From Latrodectus hesperus (Eukaryota > Arthropoda > Arachnida > Araneae > Theridiidae), in the NCBI GenBank assembly GCA_037975125.1, contig CM075857.1:87311199-87375198 (forward strand): a stretch of DNA of 64,000 nucleotides, written 5' to 3'. A model generated the notes under the pieces. That model was not told the DNA's origin. It saw only the letters and a program-made list of their open reading frames with translations, and made no database searches. Positions 1-11,879 of the stretch are shown here, piece after piece (positions within the stretch are counted from its first letter, which is position 1; each line of letters starts with the position of its first letter). The position numbers and the translations under genes are program-made.

Positions 1-384
1 CATGGCCAAAAGTAGCGCAGACACGCCTTCACTTCATGTAAATGATCCCATTGTGATGTTTGTCTAACTCATTGACATTATATAATTGAAGGCAGGCATG
101 TCACACACCAAATTCATGTTTTTGTAAATATCAGTCAATAGGAAGAGTTGAATACGTCCAAAAAAATTATTCTAGATCACCATAAATTTAGTCATTCTGT
201 TTGGAAGATTTCTCAGTGATTAAGTGAGTCCCGATCCCCATTTAGCGATGTCACAAATCAAATAGAAATACCATAGAAATATTGAACTGAATTATTGCTC
301 TTATATGCCAAAGAAACAAAAACCATTGAGAGTGAAGAACCTTAAAACGTCTTATGCAAAATGGCTTACAAACGAATTTGTCAG

Positions 385-965
385 AGATTGCAGAAGACTA
401 TCTCAGGCTCTGGTACATAGTCCAGTGCTTTGATTTCAAGAGGTTCTATTCGTCAAGAGGTAATAATACTTGGTTTTCATGATAGTGTTGTCACCACTAA
501 GCTACTAATCACATACACCAGTGCTATGTGATATTTGTAATGGGCAAAGAGCTTCATAATTGGATTTTGGAGGAGTGGACGAATGTCTTGTAATGAAATG
601 AATTACGATGCATGATCTTGACTCTGATGAAGATGTATTGACCAATTGAATGCCAGAGCAGACTATACCAATTGTGAAATTGGATAACAGTAGTTTGGAA
701 CATTTTCCCCAGTCTTGGGTTTGATCTTTTAATTTTAACTTACGAGTCAGTAATTACAGTTGCGAATGGAGACATTTTAGATAACATGTTTCCAATACTA
801 TGAAACGTGTATTTTTCTGTATTCATCATAATGAACATCATAATAATTATGTTCAAATTGCATCATGATTTGACAGTAATCAGATAGAAATATTTACATG
901 ATAGACTTAATTTTAACCTCATAGAACATCTTTGGGATAAATAGGAACGTCGGTTGTTCCTCAGA
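385..965 (+). pseudogene. Decayed Tc1-like transposase
   Basis: A relic of a Tc1-family DDE transposase, readable only by hopping frames and passing stops. In order I can see a TKLLITYTSAM stretch matching the family's KPLLT..H...R motif, then WAKSFI and a SGRMSCNEMN stretch (family: W..V.FSDES), VKLDNSS near 675-695 (family VK.GGGS), NGDILDN near 765-785, and LIEHLWDK then ERRL near 915-955, matching the canonical NPIEHLWD block. The order and spacing match Tc1 transposases. Catalytic residues are lost: the SDES aspartate is replaced and the QQDNAPCH block is hardly recognisable. Terminal inverted repeats were not found, so the element ends are unknown; flanking bases 1-384 may belong to it. 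Family assignment is fairly sure; it cannot encode a protein. Confidence 0.72.
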
Positions 966-2619
966 ACTATTTGACTCATCAATTAAAATAAACAGAGGTC
1001 AAATAATCACTTAACTGTATGTCTAGTATCTTTTGAATTAAGTATCGCAATTGAAAGACAGAAGATGTATAGTCAGCATTAATCTATCACTAAAGAGTTG
1101 TATTAAATATTTAGTAACTTTTAGTTATATAGTGTATTAAAGATGGAATTAAATGTTGTAAAATAAGTTTCATTAAAAAAAGGGAAATATATCTTTTTTC
1201 TTATTCCAAAATACACTCTGTAAAACAAATTATATGTTAAAGAAATAAAAAAGTAACTTATATATAGAATGCAGTAGAGCATATATATTTATCATAAATA
1301 AAATACCCAACCTCTGGATTATTCGAAATAGCTCTTGAGGAAATGAAATCACTGGAAAATATGTGATACATTCACATGCATGAAAAAGGATTAAAGAAGT
1401 TAAAACTAAAGAAAAATTTTCACTCAAGAAATCGCTACAAGCAATTACTGGCTGGAAAAGTAAAGAAAAGAGTAGTGCTTATAATATAATGTTCTGTTTG
1501 TATTGTATGTAGAAATGTAGGAAAATCTATCAAAAGATTTATAATTCAGATAAAAATCTAATGTAAGAAACAAGTTTGAGTATCAATATAAAATCTTTTT
1601 CAATATATATATTTCAATTTCAATATCAATATAAAATCTTTTATCAATATATTAATCTTTTTTTAATGGTAGAAAATGATTTTATGAGAGATAAAATTTT
1701 CATTAACTAGTCAATATTAACCTATAAGGAAATAGTTAAGAATTTACAGATAATATCTGAAGCAGTAAAATTGAAAATATAATTTGATTTTTATTTAACA
1801 TAATTATTAATAAATGGGTTAAAAATTAAATAATAATTATTGTGATAGTAGATTATTATAGTTTGATGTAGTTTTTCTTCAAAGTTATAGTTTTGTTTTG
1901 ATGCAGTTTTCGCAACTTCTTCAAAGAGCTCTTCTAATTCGAAGTTAAATATGTTCATTATACAAAGATTAAGCATTCAGGTTTAGCATCAATGGCATCT
2001 CAATCCAAAAAGCAGCTTTTTAATCACTTCCCTAGAATTTCTTATTAATCACATCCAGCCCTTATAGAAATATTAAAATCGATTTTAATCAATGACAAGG
2101 CATTAAAAAGGAAATTGTTACAATGATTTTTTTTAGAGAGTCGAGTCGCCAAAAAATCACTTTCTATCATAAGAAAAGTTATTACCATCTTTATTATCAG
2201 TTATATCATATGAAAAGTTCATCGCTTTAAAAAGTACTTATTAAACAAATTCCTAAATTTCGTTTTTCAAAGAAATGTGTAATATTGTGTATGCTGGAAT
2301 TTTAATAATATATTATCTTGATATTTTATTTTGAAAGGAAAAAGAAATATCTTGATTTGCTTTCTCATTATGCTATCCATTATTTCTTGATCATTCATTT
2401 TACATCAGTATCTTCTATGTAAGTAAACTATGAACTAGAATTCAACAAAGAAAATTAAATTCCTTTGAAAATATATTAAACCGAGATAGTAAAAGAATAG
2501 AGAAGACTAAGATGTTTTCTTATACTTTAAAACCATTTATCTTCCACTTTAGTACTTTTTCAAGACTTCATACCACCCAAAATTAATGAAAGGATTCCCA
2601 ACCGGGGAATGTTTATAAA
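966..2619. other. AT-rich stretch, no gene seen
   Basis: Unique AT-rich DNA with no supportable gene. The only local structure is a short imperfect direct duplication near 1585-1650 sharing the words CAATATAAAATCTTTT. Short open frames here have no recognisable protein motif. Confidence 0.5.
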
Positions 2620-3275
2620 TGTTTTCGTGGTTAGAGCGACTATGCTCATGTCTTCTGAATGGAAATATCTGACATTCTGACTGGCTCCATAGTTCGTTCT
2701 TAATTACGAGCTACTCTGGGGCTTGGAGGAAGAAGCATCGGAAGTCAGCGAGAGTTGAGACATTAGCCAAGAAGACAGTTACTTCCCAAGAGCAGCGTGT
2801 ACAGTTCAGTAGCTACGTAATTGCTTCGGCGAAATTTGCAAGTCGTTTGGCACATTTGGTCCGCAAATGTCTTCTTCTCTGGGATCCCAATGAAGAGGGG
2901 AAGGCGTGTGAGTGGAGGTACCATCGTCCCAGGATGCTCACTGTAACCGGAGACATGAATAATGTCGCACATTAAGGGAGGACCTCGTGCGAATGACGGG
3001 CTATTAAAACTGGCTCGAAAATATGCCAGGAATCGTAATGTTGTCATTTGCAGAACTCAATGTAAGGTTTGTCCTCTTTGATGTGGCGAAGACGAATGGC
3101 GTTTCTTATGGTGCATATCCAGCCGTGATGGATGTGGATGTTTTGCCATTTTTCTGATTGTTTTTATGTCCCCTGATAAGCCAAAAGCTTTCAGAGATGC
3201 ATGTGTGACTAAGTTGGAATGGTGGGAAGGCATTTAATGTAATTCGTTCCCGTTGCTTTATAATTACTTTTGGGT
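2620..3275. other. GC-raised unique island 1
   Basis: Base composition rises well above the flanks for about 650 bp, with several CG dinucleotides and no tandem structure. A minus-strand open frame of 94 codons (2763-3047) covers part of it, but I see no domain, signal peptide or family motif. A TGGTTAGAGCG word at about 2630 resembles a Pol III A box, but no matching B box follows. It could be a conserved regulatory element, a non-coding exon, or an old decayed element. Function unknown. Confidence 0.3.
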
Positions 3276-4978
3276 TTTCCACCCTTGTCAGTGATTACTT
3301 AAGCGACAGAAAACCAAGAAAAGCATATAAAAAATATCATAAAACTAATTTTTTTATGCTGTGTTGGCTTTGGCTGACATATTTATATATTTCACTGAAC
3401 TTTCAATAATCTAAACTTATTAATATACCCACACATTTGTATTCAATAATTTCTCAAATAATCAATTTCGTTTTTTGAAAGTAAGACAAGATATGTGATT
3501 GTTTATAGATACACGTCTTCCGATAGCTAAAGAATAGTCGCAAATGCATGCTGGTACTACAAACATTCCATTTTTTTAAAAAAATATTCTTATGATTTCA
3601 ATCTAATAATTAACTTGGGTGATAAAAGCATTAGTCATATATTTAGAAGCTGAAAATTGATTAATTTTGCAGCATATCGTATAAATTTATATAAATTACT
3701 AAAAAGGTTTCAAGGTTTCAGTCTACAAATGACTAGCTATATTTGTTTGAGTATCGCAAAGTAAATTACTTTCGAGATATCATTAACAAAATTCTGAGAT
3801 AATATATTTTAATGAAATTTACATAGATTTATATCTGTTATGCAAGTTTTAATATGTCATTAAATACTACTTAATTTTGATGTATTACTTATTTTTGAAT
3901 TTCATTGAGTAACTATTTCTCTATGATTCCGATTTAATTTTTTATGAAGAAAATATATTTAAAATTTCATAAAAAATTAGTTAAATTAAAATTGTTTACA
4001 TCACATTTGGTTGTTTCCTGCATTGAAATTAAGAAGTCCCTTTGATATTCAGTTACCGAACTTATATTCAAGTTTATAATATTTGTAAGGGAATATTTTT
4101 TTCCTATTATAACGATAACCTACGAGACAAGTTAAATTAAGTACTGCAAAAATTTTTAGTTAATTTCATATATTTTTCCCCATTCATTGCATCATTTTAA
4201 TGTTTTAGAATTAATCGCATGTTTTAATGCTGAAGTGTAAATTTCTAATTATCAGAATTGAAAGGTGTCAAAACATTTTATGAGCTTATTTAAAAATGTT
4301 GTTTACATCCTTTAATCTTTCAATATTAAAGGCTTTACTATTATATCACTCATATAATAATAATAAAATAAAGTGTGAAAAAAGCTACCTAAGAAAGAAT
4401 AAAAACCTACAGGACCCACCTAAATGATATACCAGTTTGATTTTACTACTTAGATAGAATTTCTATTATCGCAATAAATTTTTATATTGTGAATTATATA
4501 ATTTAACACTACAAAATATTTCAATCATCCAATTGTAATTAAATTACTTCTAATAGTTTGTCACCAAGAAAACGAAAATTGAATTTAATAATTTAATTAT
4601 ATAAACCGAAAAATACCAAATTTTTCCCCCCAATTTCTTTGATAGAAACAGAACAATAAATTTTTAATGTTTCTTACTATTTATTATCAAGGAATACAAT
4701 ATTACAAAAATTATAAATGATTGATCATAATTTTTATCAACTTCTCGATAAAATGATGTGTGATGATCCAAATTTATCGTAAAAGATTTCTGCAATGTAA
4801 ATTTGATTTGATATTGCATTATTTTGTAATTTAAACTTTTTAATGCACATTGAAACAATTTTTTTCATGCGATAATTATTATAAAAACTTCTTTTTAGTT
4901 CCCTTAGAAAACTCAGTCTCTACACATTCGAAAGTAACGTAGTTATTTTTATGATTTAGTAAGGAGAAAAATATATAG
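3276..4978. other. AT-rich stretch, no gene seen
   Basis: AT-rich DNA without open frames of note, recognisable repeats or motif clusters. Confidence 0.5.
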
Positions 4979-5775
4979 AAAATTCTTTTACGGTTTAAAT
5001 CATATGAAAATTAGTGAATTACAAATTATATAAATTCACTAAACAAAAATTAAGATTTATATTCATATATGATATCCTTTTAATAAAAAGTATTTACATA
5101 ACACTCTACTGCAATTGAATATTTAAATGTTAGCCAGGAATTTTCGTGTGCTCCTGTGATTTTCTTATAATTAAAATATAAAAAAACATTCTTTTACGAT
5201 TTAAATCATATAAAAATTAGTGAATTACAAATTATACAAATTCATTGAACAAAAATTAATGTTTATATTCATATATGATATCCTTTTAATAAAAAGTATT
5301 CCCATAACACTCTACTTCAATTGAATATTTAAATGTTAGCCAGGAATTTTCGTGTGCTCTTGTGATTTTTTTATAGTTAAATATAAAAGAACATTCTTTT
5401 ACGATTTAAATCATATGGAAATTAGTAAATTAAAAATTATACTAATTTCATTGAACAACAAATAATGTTTATATTCATATATGATGTCCTTTTAATAAAA
5501 AGTATTCGCATAACACTCTACTTCAATTGAATATTTAAATGTTAGCCAGAAATTTTCATGCTCCTGTGATTTTCTTATAATAAAATATAAAAGAACATTC
5601 TTTTACGATTTAAATCATTTGGAAATTAGTGAGTTACAAATTGTACAAATTCATTGAACATCAATTAATGTTTATATTCATATATGATGTCCTTTTAATA
5701 AAAAGTATTCCCATAACACTCAACTTCAATTGAATAATTAAGTGTTAGCCAGGAATCTTCGAGCTCCCGTGACTT
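4979..5775. repeat. 205-bp tandem array, four units
   Basis: Four head-to-tail units start at about 4981, 5187, 5392 and 5596 (periods 206, 205, 204), each opening with TTCTTTTACG followed by TTTAAATCAT and containing TATTCATATATGATATCC. Units differ by scattered substitutions and small indels. The last unit runs without a break into the GC-raised segment after 5776. Its end (GGAATCTTCGAGCTCCCGTG) is the C/G-rich counterpart of the AT-drifted ends of the other units, which suggests the unique segment is the source side of the array. Confidence 0.9.
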
Positions 5776-6260
5776 TCGCAGATAGATTTCCAATCTAAGA
5801 TCTTTGATGAAACCAAAACCATATTGAAGAGATACCTCGAATGTGGTTCTGACATCTCCCAGGGTGTCAGTGAACACGCGAGCATACGTGTCTCTCGCCA
5901 TCTAACCTGCCTTTTGATTGCTTTGTCACATGACATTTAATCAAGACATCCAGTCAAAGGAAAACGTGGATTGCAAGTGGTGTCCCATTGCGGCGCGTGC
6001 GTAAGGCTGGCAGCAACTTGGGAAAAGTAAACTTCACTTCGGCGTCGGTCACGGGTAATTTACTGATGAAAAGACGTCACCAGAAAGCGCTGTCAGGGCG
6101 AAGAAAATTAATCGTAATGAGGATGGGAAATTAAGAGACGATTTCCTCAAGACGGTGAAAAAAAAATTAGGAAGTAAAAAAAAAAATCAGTTTCTGGAAG
6201 GAATTGCATTTGGTATAAGTAGATCCCATAAAATGGATTGCATGCCGATCTATTTTGTTG
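5776..6260. other. GC-raised unique island 2, exon-like frame
   Basis: A non-repetitive segment with many CG dinucleotides and a CRE-like GACGTCA at about 6074. Two overlapping minus-strand frames are open across 5695-5936; the one starting at 5901 begins MARDTYARVF and keeps a protein-like composition for about 50 residues before entering the 205-bp repeat. A possible acceptor-like CAG lies upstream on the minus strand but has no pyrimidine tract. I do not recognise the peptide. It may be a host exon, a regulatory element or chance. Low confidence. Confidence 0.2.
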
Positions 6261-6567
6261 CCGAAAAGGTGATAACGTAGGCAGATTGTGTGCTTATAAA
6301 AATACATCAGAAAGCACCACATAGATGCACTATTGTCATTAAGCTTTTAAGTGTATGTCCTTTTTTTGATGAAGTTAAAATGACTAGAATCACTTGCCAT
6401 TGTAAAGTCAAAAACTGCTTAATGGTATTGTATTGTTATGCTTCCAGTTATTTATTTCTACTGACTGAAGTCACAAAACATCGCCAAGTATCTATCTTTG
6501 AACCATGGTCAAGTGCTGATGTTGGTACTTAATACCCTTCTCTCTTAATAACAAGCCTGAGGGCAAT

Positions 6568-7272
6568 GCCTAATAAGCTTATACCTTATTCTCCACGCAG
6601 CACATACCAGTGGCGGTGCATTAAGCCCTGCTGAAGTTAAGCGAGCAAATATCTTCTCAATGGGATGGTCTTTTGTGCTATTAGGTAGGAGATCCTCTAC
6701 TTCGCATTAGCCTAATAAGCATATACCTTATTCTCCACGCAGCACATACCAGTGGCGGTGCATTAAGCCCTGCTGAAGTTAAGCGAGCACATATCTTCTC
6801 AATGGGATGGTCTTTTGTGCAATTAGGTATGATATCCTCTACTTCGCATTAGCCTAATAAGCATATACCCTATTCTCCACGCAGCACATACCAGTGGCGA
6901 TGCATTAAGCCTTGCTGAAGTTAAGCGAGCACATATCTTCTCAATGGGATGATCTTTTGTGCTATTAGGTATGAGATCCTCTACTTCGCATTAGCCTAAT
7001 AAGCATATACCCTATTCTCCACGCAGCACATACCAGTGGCGGTGCATTAAGCCCTGCTGAAGTTAAGCGAACACATATCTTCTCAATGGGATGGTCTTTT
7101 GTGCTATTAGGTATGAAATCTTCTACTTCGCATTAGCCTAATAAGCATATACCCTATTCTCCACGCTGCTCATACCAGTGGCGGTGCATTAAGCCCTGCT
7201 GAAATTAAGCGAACACATATCTTCTCAATGGGATGGTCTTTTGTGCTATTAGGTATGAAATCCTCTACTTCG
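6568..7272 (+). repeat. 142-bp tandem array, five 5S-rRNA-like units
   Basis: Five units with the landmark CATACCAGTGGCG at 6603, 6745, 6887, 7029 and 7171: an exact 142-bp period with few substitutions, so probably a recent or homogenised expansion. Inside each unit, CATACCA, then GAAGTTAAGCGAGC, then CAATGGGATGGTC follow the order of 5S ribosomal RNA landmarks (CCATACCA at the 5' side, the GAAGTTAAGC box A region, and the TGGATGGGAGACC box C region), but with shorter spacing and no pairing 5' and 3' ends. I infer a 5S-derived pseudogene or SINE3-type repeat amplified in tandem. An unrelated satellite with chance similarity is possible. Confidence 0.55.
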
Positions 7273-7532
7273 TGATTACGAGAATGATGCTTTATACAAC
7301 AAGGTTATCATGGCTTCAGACTGCTTGACTGAATAGAAACCCATATGTGTACATTAGTCGATCTGCCTGTATGTAAACTTGAAAGGGTTTAAACGGCTTA
7401 AGAAACACATATTTTAACTCTGCTGTCTTATTAGAGAGAAGAATTTTCTAAAATGTTAAGTTTTGGCATTTTATATATACATTTATGTATAGCAGCAGAA
7501 GAGTAGATTTTATTATTAGAACAGAGCTTATT
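7273..7532. other. AT-rich spacer
   Basis: Unique spacer between the 142-bp array and the SINE. It carries the left copy of the SINE target duplication at 7520-7532. No gene seen. Confidence 0.5.
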
Positions 7533-7802
7533 TCCACCCGCCTTGTCTAGTGGTCAGAGTCCCTGACTACGGATAGGGAGGTCCTGGGTTAGAATCCCGG
7601 TTCGGGCATGGATGTACTTTCTCTATCTATCCTGTCTTTGTCCTTTCCTTGTATGAATGTGGTGTGAATGGTTGCCTTCCCTATAAACGGGTCGCTATGA
7701 CATGTGTGTACTGAGGAAGTCGGACTCCACACCAAAATATGGTTCAGTTGGAAAAGTGAAGCAGCGCACCCCATATTGTCAGTCTGGCTGGCACACAACA
7801 AC
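7533..7802 (+). mobile_element. tRNA-derived SINE (family A), complete
   Basis: A 270-bp SINE. The head is tRNA-like with an A box (TGTCTAGTGGTCAGAG, about 7544-7559) and a B box (GGGTTAGAATCCC, about 7584-7596), the internal RNA polymerase III promoter of tRNA genes. The anticodon arm does not fold canonically, so it is not a working tRNA. A tRNA-unrelated body of about 200 bp follows, ending in a CAA-repeat tail. A 13-bp target duplication, AACAGAGCTTATT, flanks it at 7520-7532 and 7803-7815, the signature of LINE-driven target-primed insertion. The exact duplication implies a fairly young copy. It encodes no protein; the minus-strand frame within it is chance. Confidence 0.88.
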
Positions 7803-7815
7803 AACAGAGCTTATT

Positions 7816-8455
7816 GGAGACAGATAGCGATGCATTTCTAAAATTGTAATAAAATATAATTTTTGGACTTGACACAAGAGTTCTGCATTAGTTATTAGGA
7901 TTCAAATCTTAGAATTTGTGTTTTTATTTAGGTATCAGATGCGAATAACGTTTAAACGGAAATCTGTTTTTTAAAATTTGGAGAAATGTTTTTGAACTTA
8001 ACTAAGAAAAATTTAAAACCAGCAATTAATATTTGGTCTAAGAAGATAATTTTGAAACCCAGTTTATAGTTCAAAATCTTTTTTCTCAAAATTCTAACTT
8101 TGGTGTAATGTGTGAAAGAGTAAATGATATAAATCAACAGGTGCGTTTAAATTTCGATAGATAGGATGCAAAAATGAAATGCTTTTTATTCTATCGAAGT
8201 TTAGGAATTCTAAATGTCTAAGGATGCTCTCAATTTCTGACAATTGTATTTTTTTATAGTTCATAGTAAGATTATTGTTTAAGATTTAATATCTAATATT
8301 AAAAAAATTTTAAATATTATAAAATTTATCCAATTTACGCCTTGATTATCGATGGAAAAATGTTCAGTTTTTAAATAAAAATTAAAATATTTATCTACAA
8401 ATATTTATTATATTAATTTTATAATGGATGTATAAAAATATTTAATTTTTGTAGT
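7816..8455. other. AT-rich stretch, no gene seen
   Basis: AT-rich DNA after the SINE, with no motif or supportable open frame. Confidence 0.5.
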
Positions 8456-8502
8456 TCTCTCTCCCTCTTTCTCTCCCTCTCTCTCTCTCTCACACACACA
8501 CG
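8456..8502. repeat. (CT)n/(CA)n microsatellite
   Basis: A pyrimidine-rich CT tract grading into about five CA units. Simple sequence repeat, with no gene attached. Confidence 0.9.
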
Positions 8503-9563
8503 CATGAAGTTTTAATCAAAAGTTTTATAGTTTTAATTAAATTTCTATAAGTAATATTTTATGATTGAGCGGATTGTATTCATTGTGCAATTGTTTATAA
8601 AATTTGTTAGCTTTGTTTATTCAGCTCAAACCAAGAATTACGTTGAAGAGCGTAAGTTAAAAAATTGTCTTAAGTGATTATGTATTACTTACCTAAGTGA
8701 GTTGATATATAAATGCAAAAAAATAATATTAAAATAAAAAGAATTGTATTTTGATTATTATATATTTCATGAAAATGCACACATTTTTCACATACAGAGT
8801 ACAAAAAAATATGATTATAGTTTAGATTTATGAAAACTTAAAAATAATTTTTTGTATTGAAATATTGCAAATCGATTTCAATTACAATCAGTTATGTCAA
8901 ATATTCAACTTCTTTTAATACTGCTAGTATGATAAATATAAAAATTTAAAGAAAAACGATGCTTATGAAAAAAGTATTATTAAAAAAATTATCTAGTATA
9001 TACACGGAACAAATAATTCTTAAGAGAAAAATGCTTATTGTAAATTTTAGTGTTAAGAATCTTACAACGAGAAATATTTTGTAATTGATTATGATAAATC
9101 TTTGTATGGATGGGAATAATTATTTTTAAATATCATAAATGAGTTTCGATAAATCAGTATATAGAAGGTTTTAAATATAAACAATGAATATTAATAAAGA
9201 ATAAATCAGGCTATCGAGTAAATTGAGTTTTTATTTATGCTCGTATTTTACAACGTCCTTTACACAGCTCTCTTTTGAATTTCTCCAAGGTAATAGAGCT
9301 CCTGGAATAATTGCTTACTACAAATTTTTCTGCTGGATGTTTTTATGTATCAGACCTTTTTTGGCCCAAATATTTTCGAGCATGAAATTTTATTTGTGCT
9401 TTTACATTGAGCTTTAAATATTTAAGAATTAAAGTTACATTTATTGAAGCTATCGGTTGAAATTTATACTCAATGAGCAACGGAAAATTTGTACACTATA
9501 TATAAAAAAACCGTTGTGATTATGAATATTGCTAGGAAAATCCATCTTTTATACTGGGCTATA
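8503..9563. other. AT-rich stretch, no gene seen
   Basis: AT-rich DNA; a 64-codon frame at 9223-9417 has no recognisable motif and is treated as chance. Confidence 0.5.
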
Positions 9564-9810
9564 TTATTGCTTTACAGCAAATAGATCATACTACGTATAA
9601 GGACATGTTATTGCTTTAAAGCAAATAGATCATGCTACGTATGTGGACATGTTATGGCTTTAAAGCAAATACATAATACTACGTATAAGAACATATTATT
9701 GCTTTAAGGCAAATAGATCGTACTACGTATAAGGACAAATTGCTTTTAGGCAAATAGATCATACTACGTATAAAAACACGTTATCGTTTTAAAGCAAATA
9801 TACCCGTCAA
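9564..9810. repeat. 44-bp tandem repeat, six degenerate units
   Basis: Units start near 9564, 9608, 9652, 9696, 9736 and 9781. Each has a TTATTGCTTTAAAGCAAATA half (itself nearly palindromic around GCTTTAAAGC) and a CATACTACGTATAAGGACA half containing the palindrome TACGTA. Units vary by substitutions and the fifth is shortened. An isolated half-unit, GATACTACATATAAGGACAT, recurs at about 10081, roughly 300 bp beyond the array. Confidence 0.9.
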
Positions 9811-10992
9811 ATTAGCCTTCGTTTACAATCATAGAATGACTAAAATAATAAAGCAAATGGAAGTAAAGCAGCAAAAAATTCTGATGCATTTAGTATTAAA
9901 CGAATCTTTTTATACAAATTAAGTAACTCAACATAAAGTACTTCCCGATTGATGAAACTAATGTTTAATATTCTGCACTACACCATATTTTAAACGAAAA
10001 ATTTTCTTTTGTAGGATACAACAAAATTAAAAATCACCAAAGCTGATAGATATTTAATTTAGAAAATTAATTTTCAAGACATGATACTACATATAAGGAC
10101 ATGGAAATGGAACAAAAGCATTCGGGTGTTTATGAAAAGGAATGCAAATAGGAAACACAGATAGATGATAGAAATGGCATTAGTTTAGCATAGGAGAACT
10201 TAATTATTTCAAATATCATTTAGAAATATACTGTGTAAGTATAATTATATTTATGTAGTTTTTAATTCAAGTAATAAGTTCATGAATGATTTTGTATCAG
10301 AGTTTTTCATTGCCAACCAATATTGTAACAAAATTTAACACCATTTCTTAAATTATAAATTGACTATTGAGTTTTAGCAAGATAAGGGAACTTGCCATAG
10401 TAAATCCTATCAAAAACATATGAGCAATCTTATAGGATGTTATATGAATGTGTGTGGTGATATAAAAACTTTATTGAATTTAATATTAAAATTTCAAAGG
10501 TATGGATCTCTATACATAAATGAAACCTTTTGAATTCTAGATCATAAAAAAGGCAAAAATTTTAATAATATTGAATATATGATTTAATATGATTTACATT
10601 TGTACAAAAGTAACAGAAGTTTCATAGAAAAATTTTACAATTTTGGAACATAGCGTTTCTTATTCTATTTATTAGGTATTTAATACCACTTAGTGGGGTT
10701 AGATAGTAAATTCGTAAAGCTCATTTTAAATTAGCCACAGGGAGTTCTCTGCTCCTGTAAAAATGTAAAACAAAAAGATACGTATCGGATAACTTTACAG
10801 TCGATACTGTTGTAAGAAAATTAAAAATATGCTACTTTCCGGCATAACTTTTCATAAATCTTAGGATGTAATCACGCAGCACAAAGAAGAAAACCCGGAA
10901 AATTTCCAAAGAATGACTCTGACTGTTGTTTATGAAAAATATATTTATCTCCTGTTATTCAAGTGCTTAGCATCAAACACAGAATCTTCAGT
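9811..10992. other. AT-rich stretch, no gene seen
   Basis: Apart from the stray 44-bp-family half-unit near 10081, nothing is recognisable. A perfect GGAAAATTTCC palindrome near 10898 resembles a Rel/NF-kB site but is isolated. Confidence 0.45.
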
Positions 10993-11290
10993 TGCGAAGA
11001 ATGCGAGTCTATAAATAGACCATAGATAGCCCTTTAATAGATACTGTAACTGTGACTAAAAAAGTAATGTATTAAGTACTGGTTTATATAAATATTATTA
11101 ATCAAGATAAGTATTATTCGTCACATGGTTGAAGGGTTTGCTTATAACTGCGAAGAGCGCGGTTCGATAATTAGAACATAGTCAGCTATTTAATAGAAAA
11201 TATAACTGTGACTAAAAAAGTAATGTATTAAGTATTAGTTTATATAAATATTGTTAATCAAGTTAATGTATTGTTTGCTATGACTGAAGC
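10993..11290. repeat. 156-bp direct duplication, two units
   Basis: Two imperfect units begin with TGCGAAGA at 10993 and 11149. They share the long word AACTGTGACTAAAAAAGTAA and then TTTATATAAATATT. The first half of each unit has diverged more than the second half. Confidence 0.85.
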
Positions 11291-11879
11291 TTTTTATAAC
11301 TAATGAAGATGAAATGAAGCCAAAAAAGTTTCCAGATTTCAACATTTTGCGACACATTATAGTTAATCAGAATTCATGTCACAGAAATTAAGCATGAATC
11401 AATGCAACTTTTAGGCAAAATATAATTTGTTTTGCATGTCCAACCAATCCTTCTCTTTATAAAGTATATAAAAGATATACCAGATAAAACCAAACCTCTC
11501 TAAGGCCAACATATTACATTAATAATGAAGAAGAATCATTAAGTATTAAAGTGGAGGTGAATACCCTTTATGAACACATTATCTTTCATCGTTAAGGAAT
11601 ATGATCTTTTATCACATCAGCGACTGTTTTATGCTTCAAATAATAAGATAAGTCAGTATGATCTTGTCATTGTTTTATGTAGTTTAAAAGGTGTATTATC
11701 AGTGAAAAATCCTCTGACAAGTGTTCACTTGTAAGATGTGGGTCATCAAGTTTAACAGAGTTTTAATCTGCAATATTAGTTGGAGAATCATTCAACCAAA
11801 ACTTTCTTTGAGGAAGATTGATTTTCCGATTATTTTTTTTCTAAAGTCCACACACAGACCACCTTCTTAAAATACCTTT
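11291..11879. other. AT-rich stretch, no gene seen
   Basis: Unique AT-rich DNA with no supportable gene or repeat. Confidence 0.45.

Noticed and set aside
2763..3047. 94-codon minus-strand frame in island 1
   Set aside because: No domain or family resemblance and no supporting splice or promoter signals. Kept only as part of the island entry.
7541..7606. Possible tRNA gene
   Set aside because: A and B boxes are present but the anticodon arm does not fold canonically, and the sequence continues as a SINE body with tail and target duplication.
9564..9810. Regularly spaced palindromic repeats that could suggest a CRISPR array
   Set aside because: The units are contiguous tandem copies with no unique spacers, in an animal-type genome.
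10893..10903. Perfect GGAAAATTTCC palindrome resembling a Rel/NF-kB or Dorsal site
   Set aside because: A single site with no cluster or island; expected by chance in AT-rich DNA of this length.
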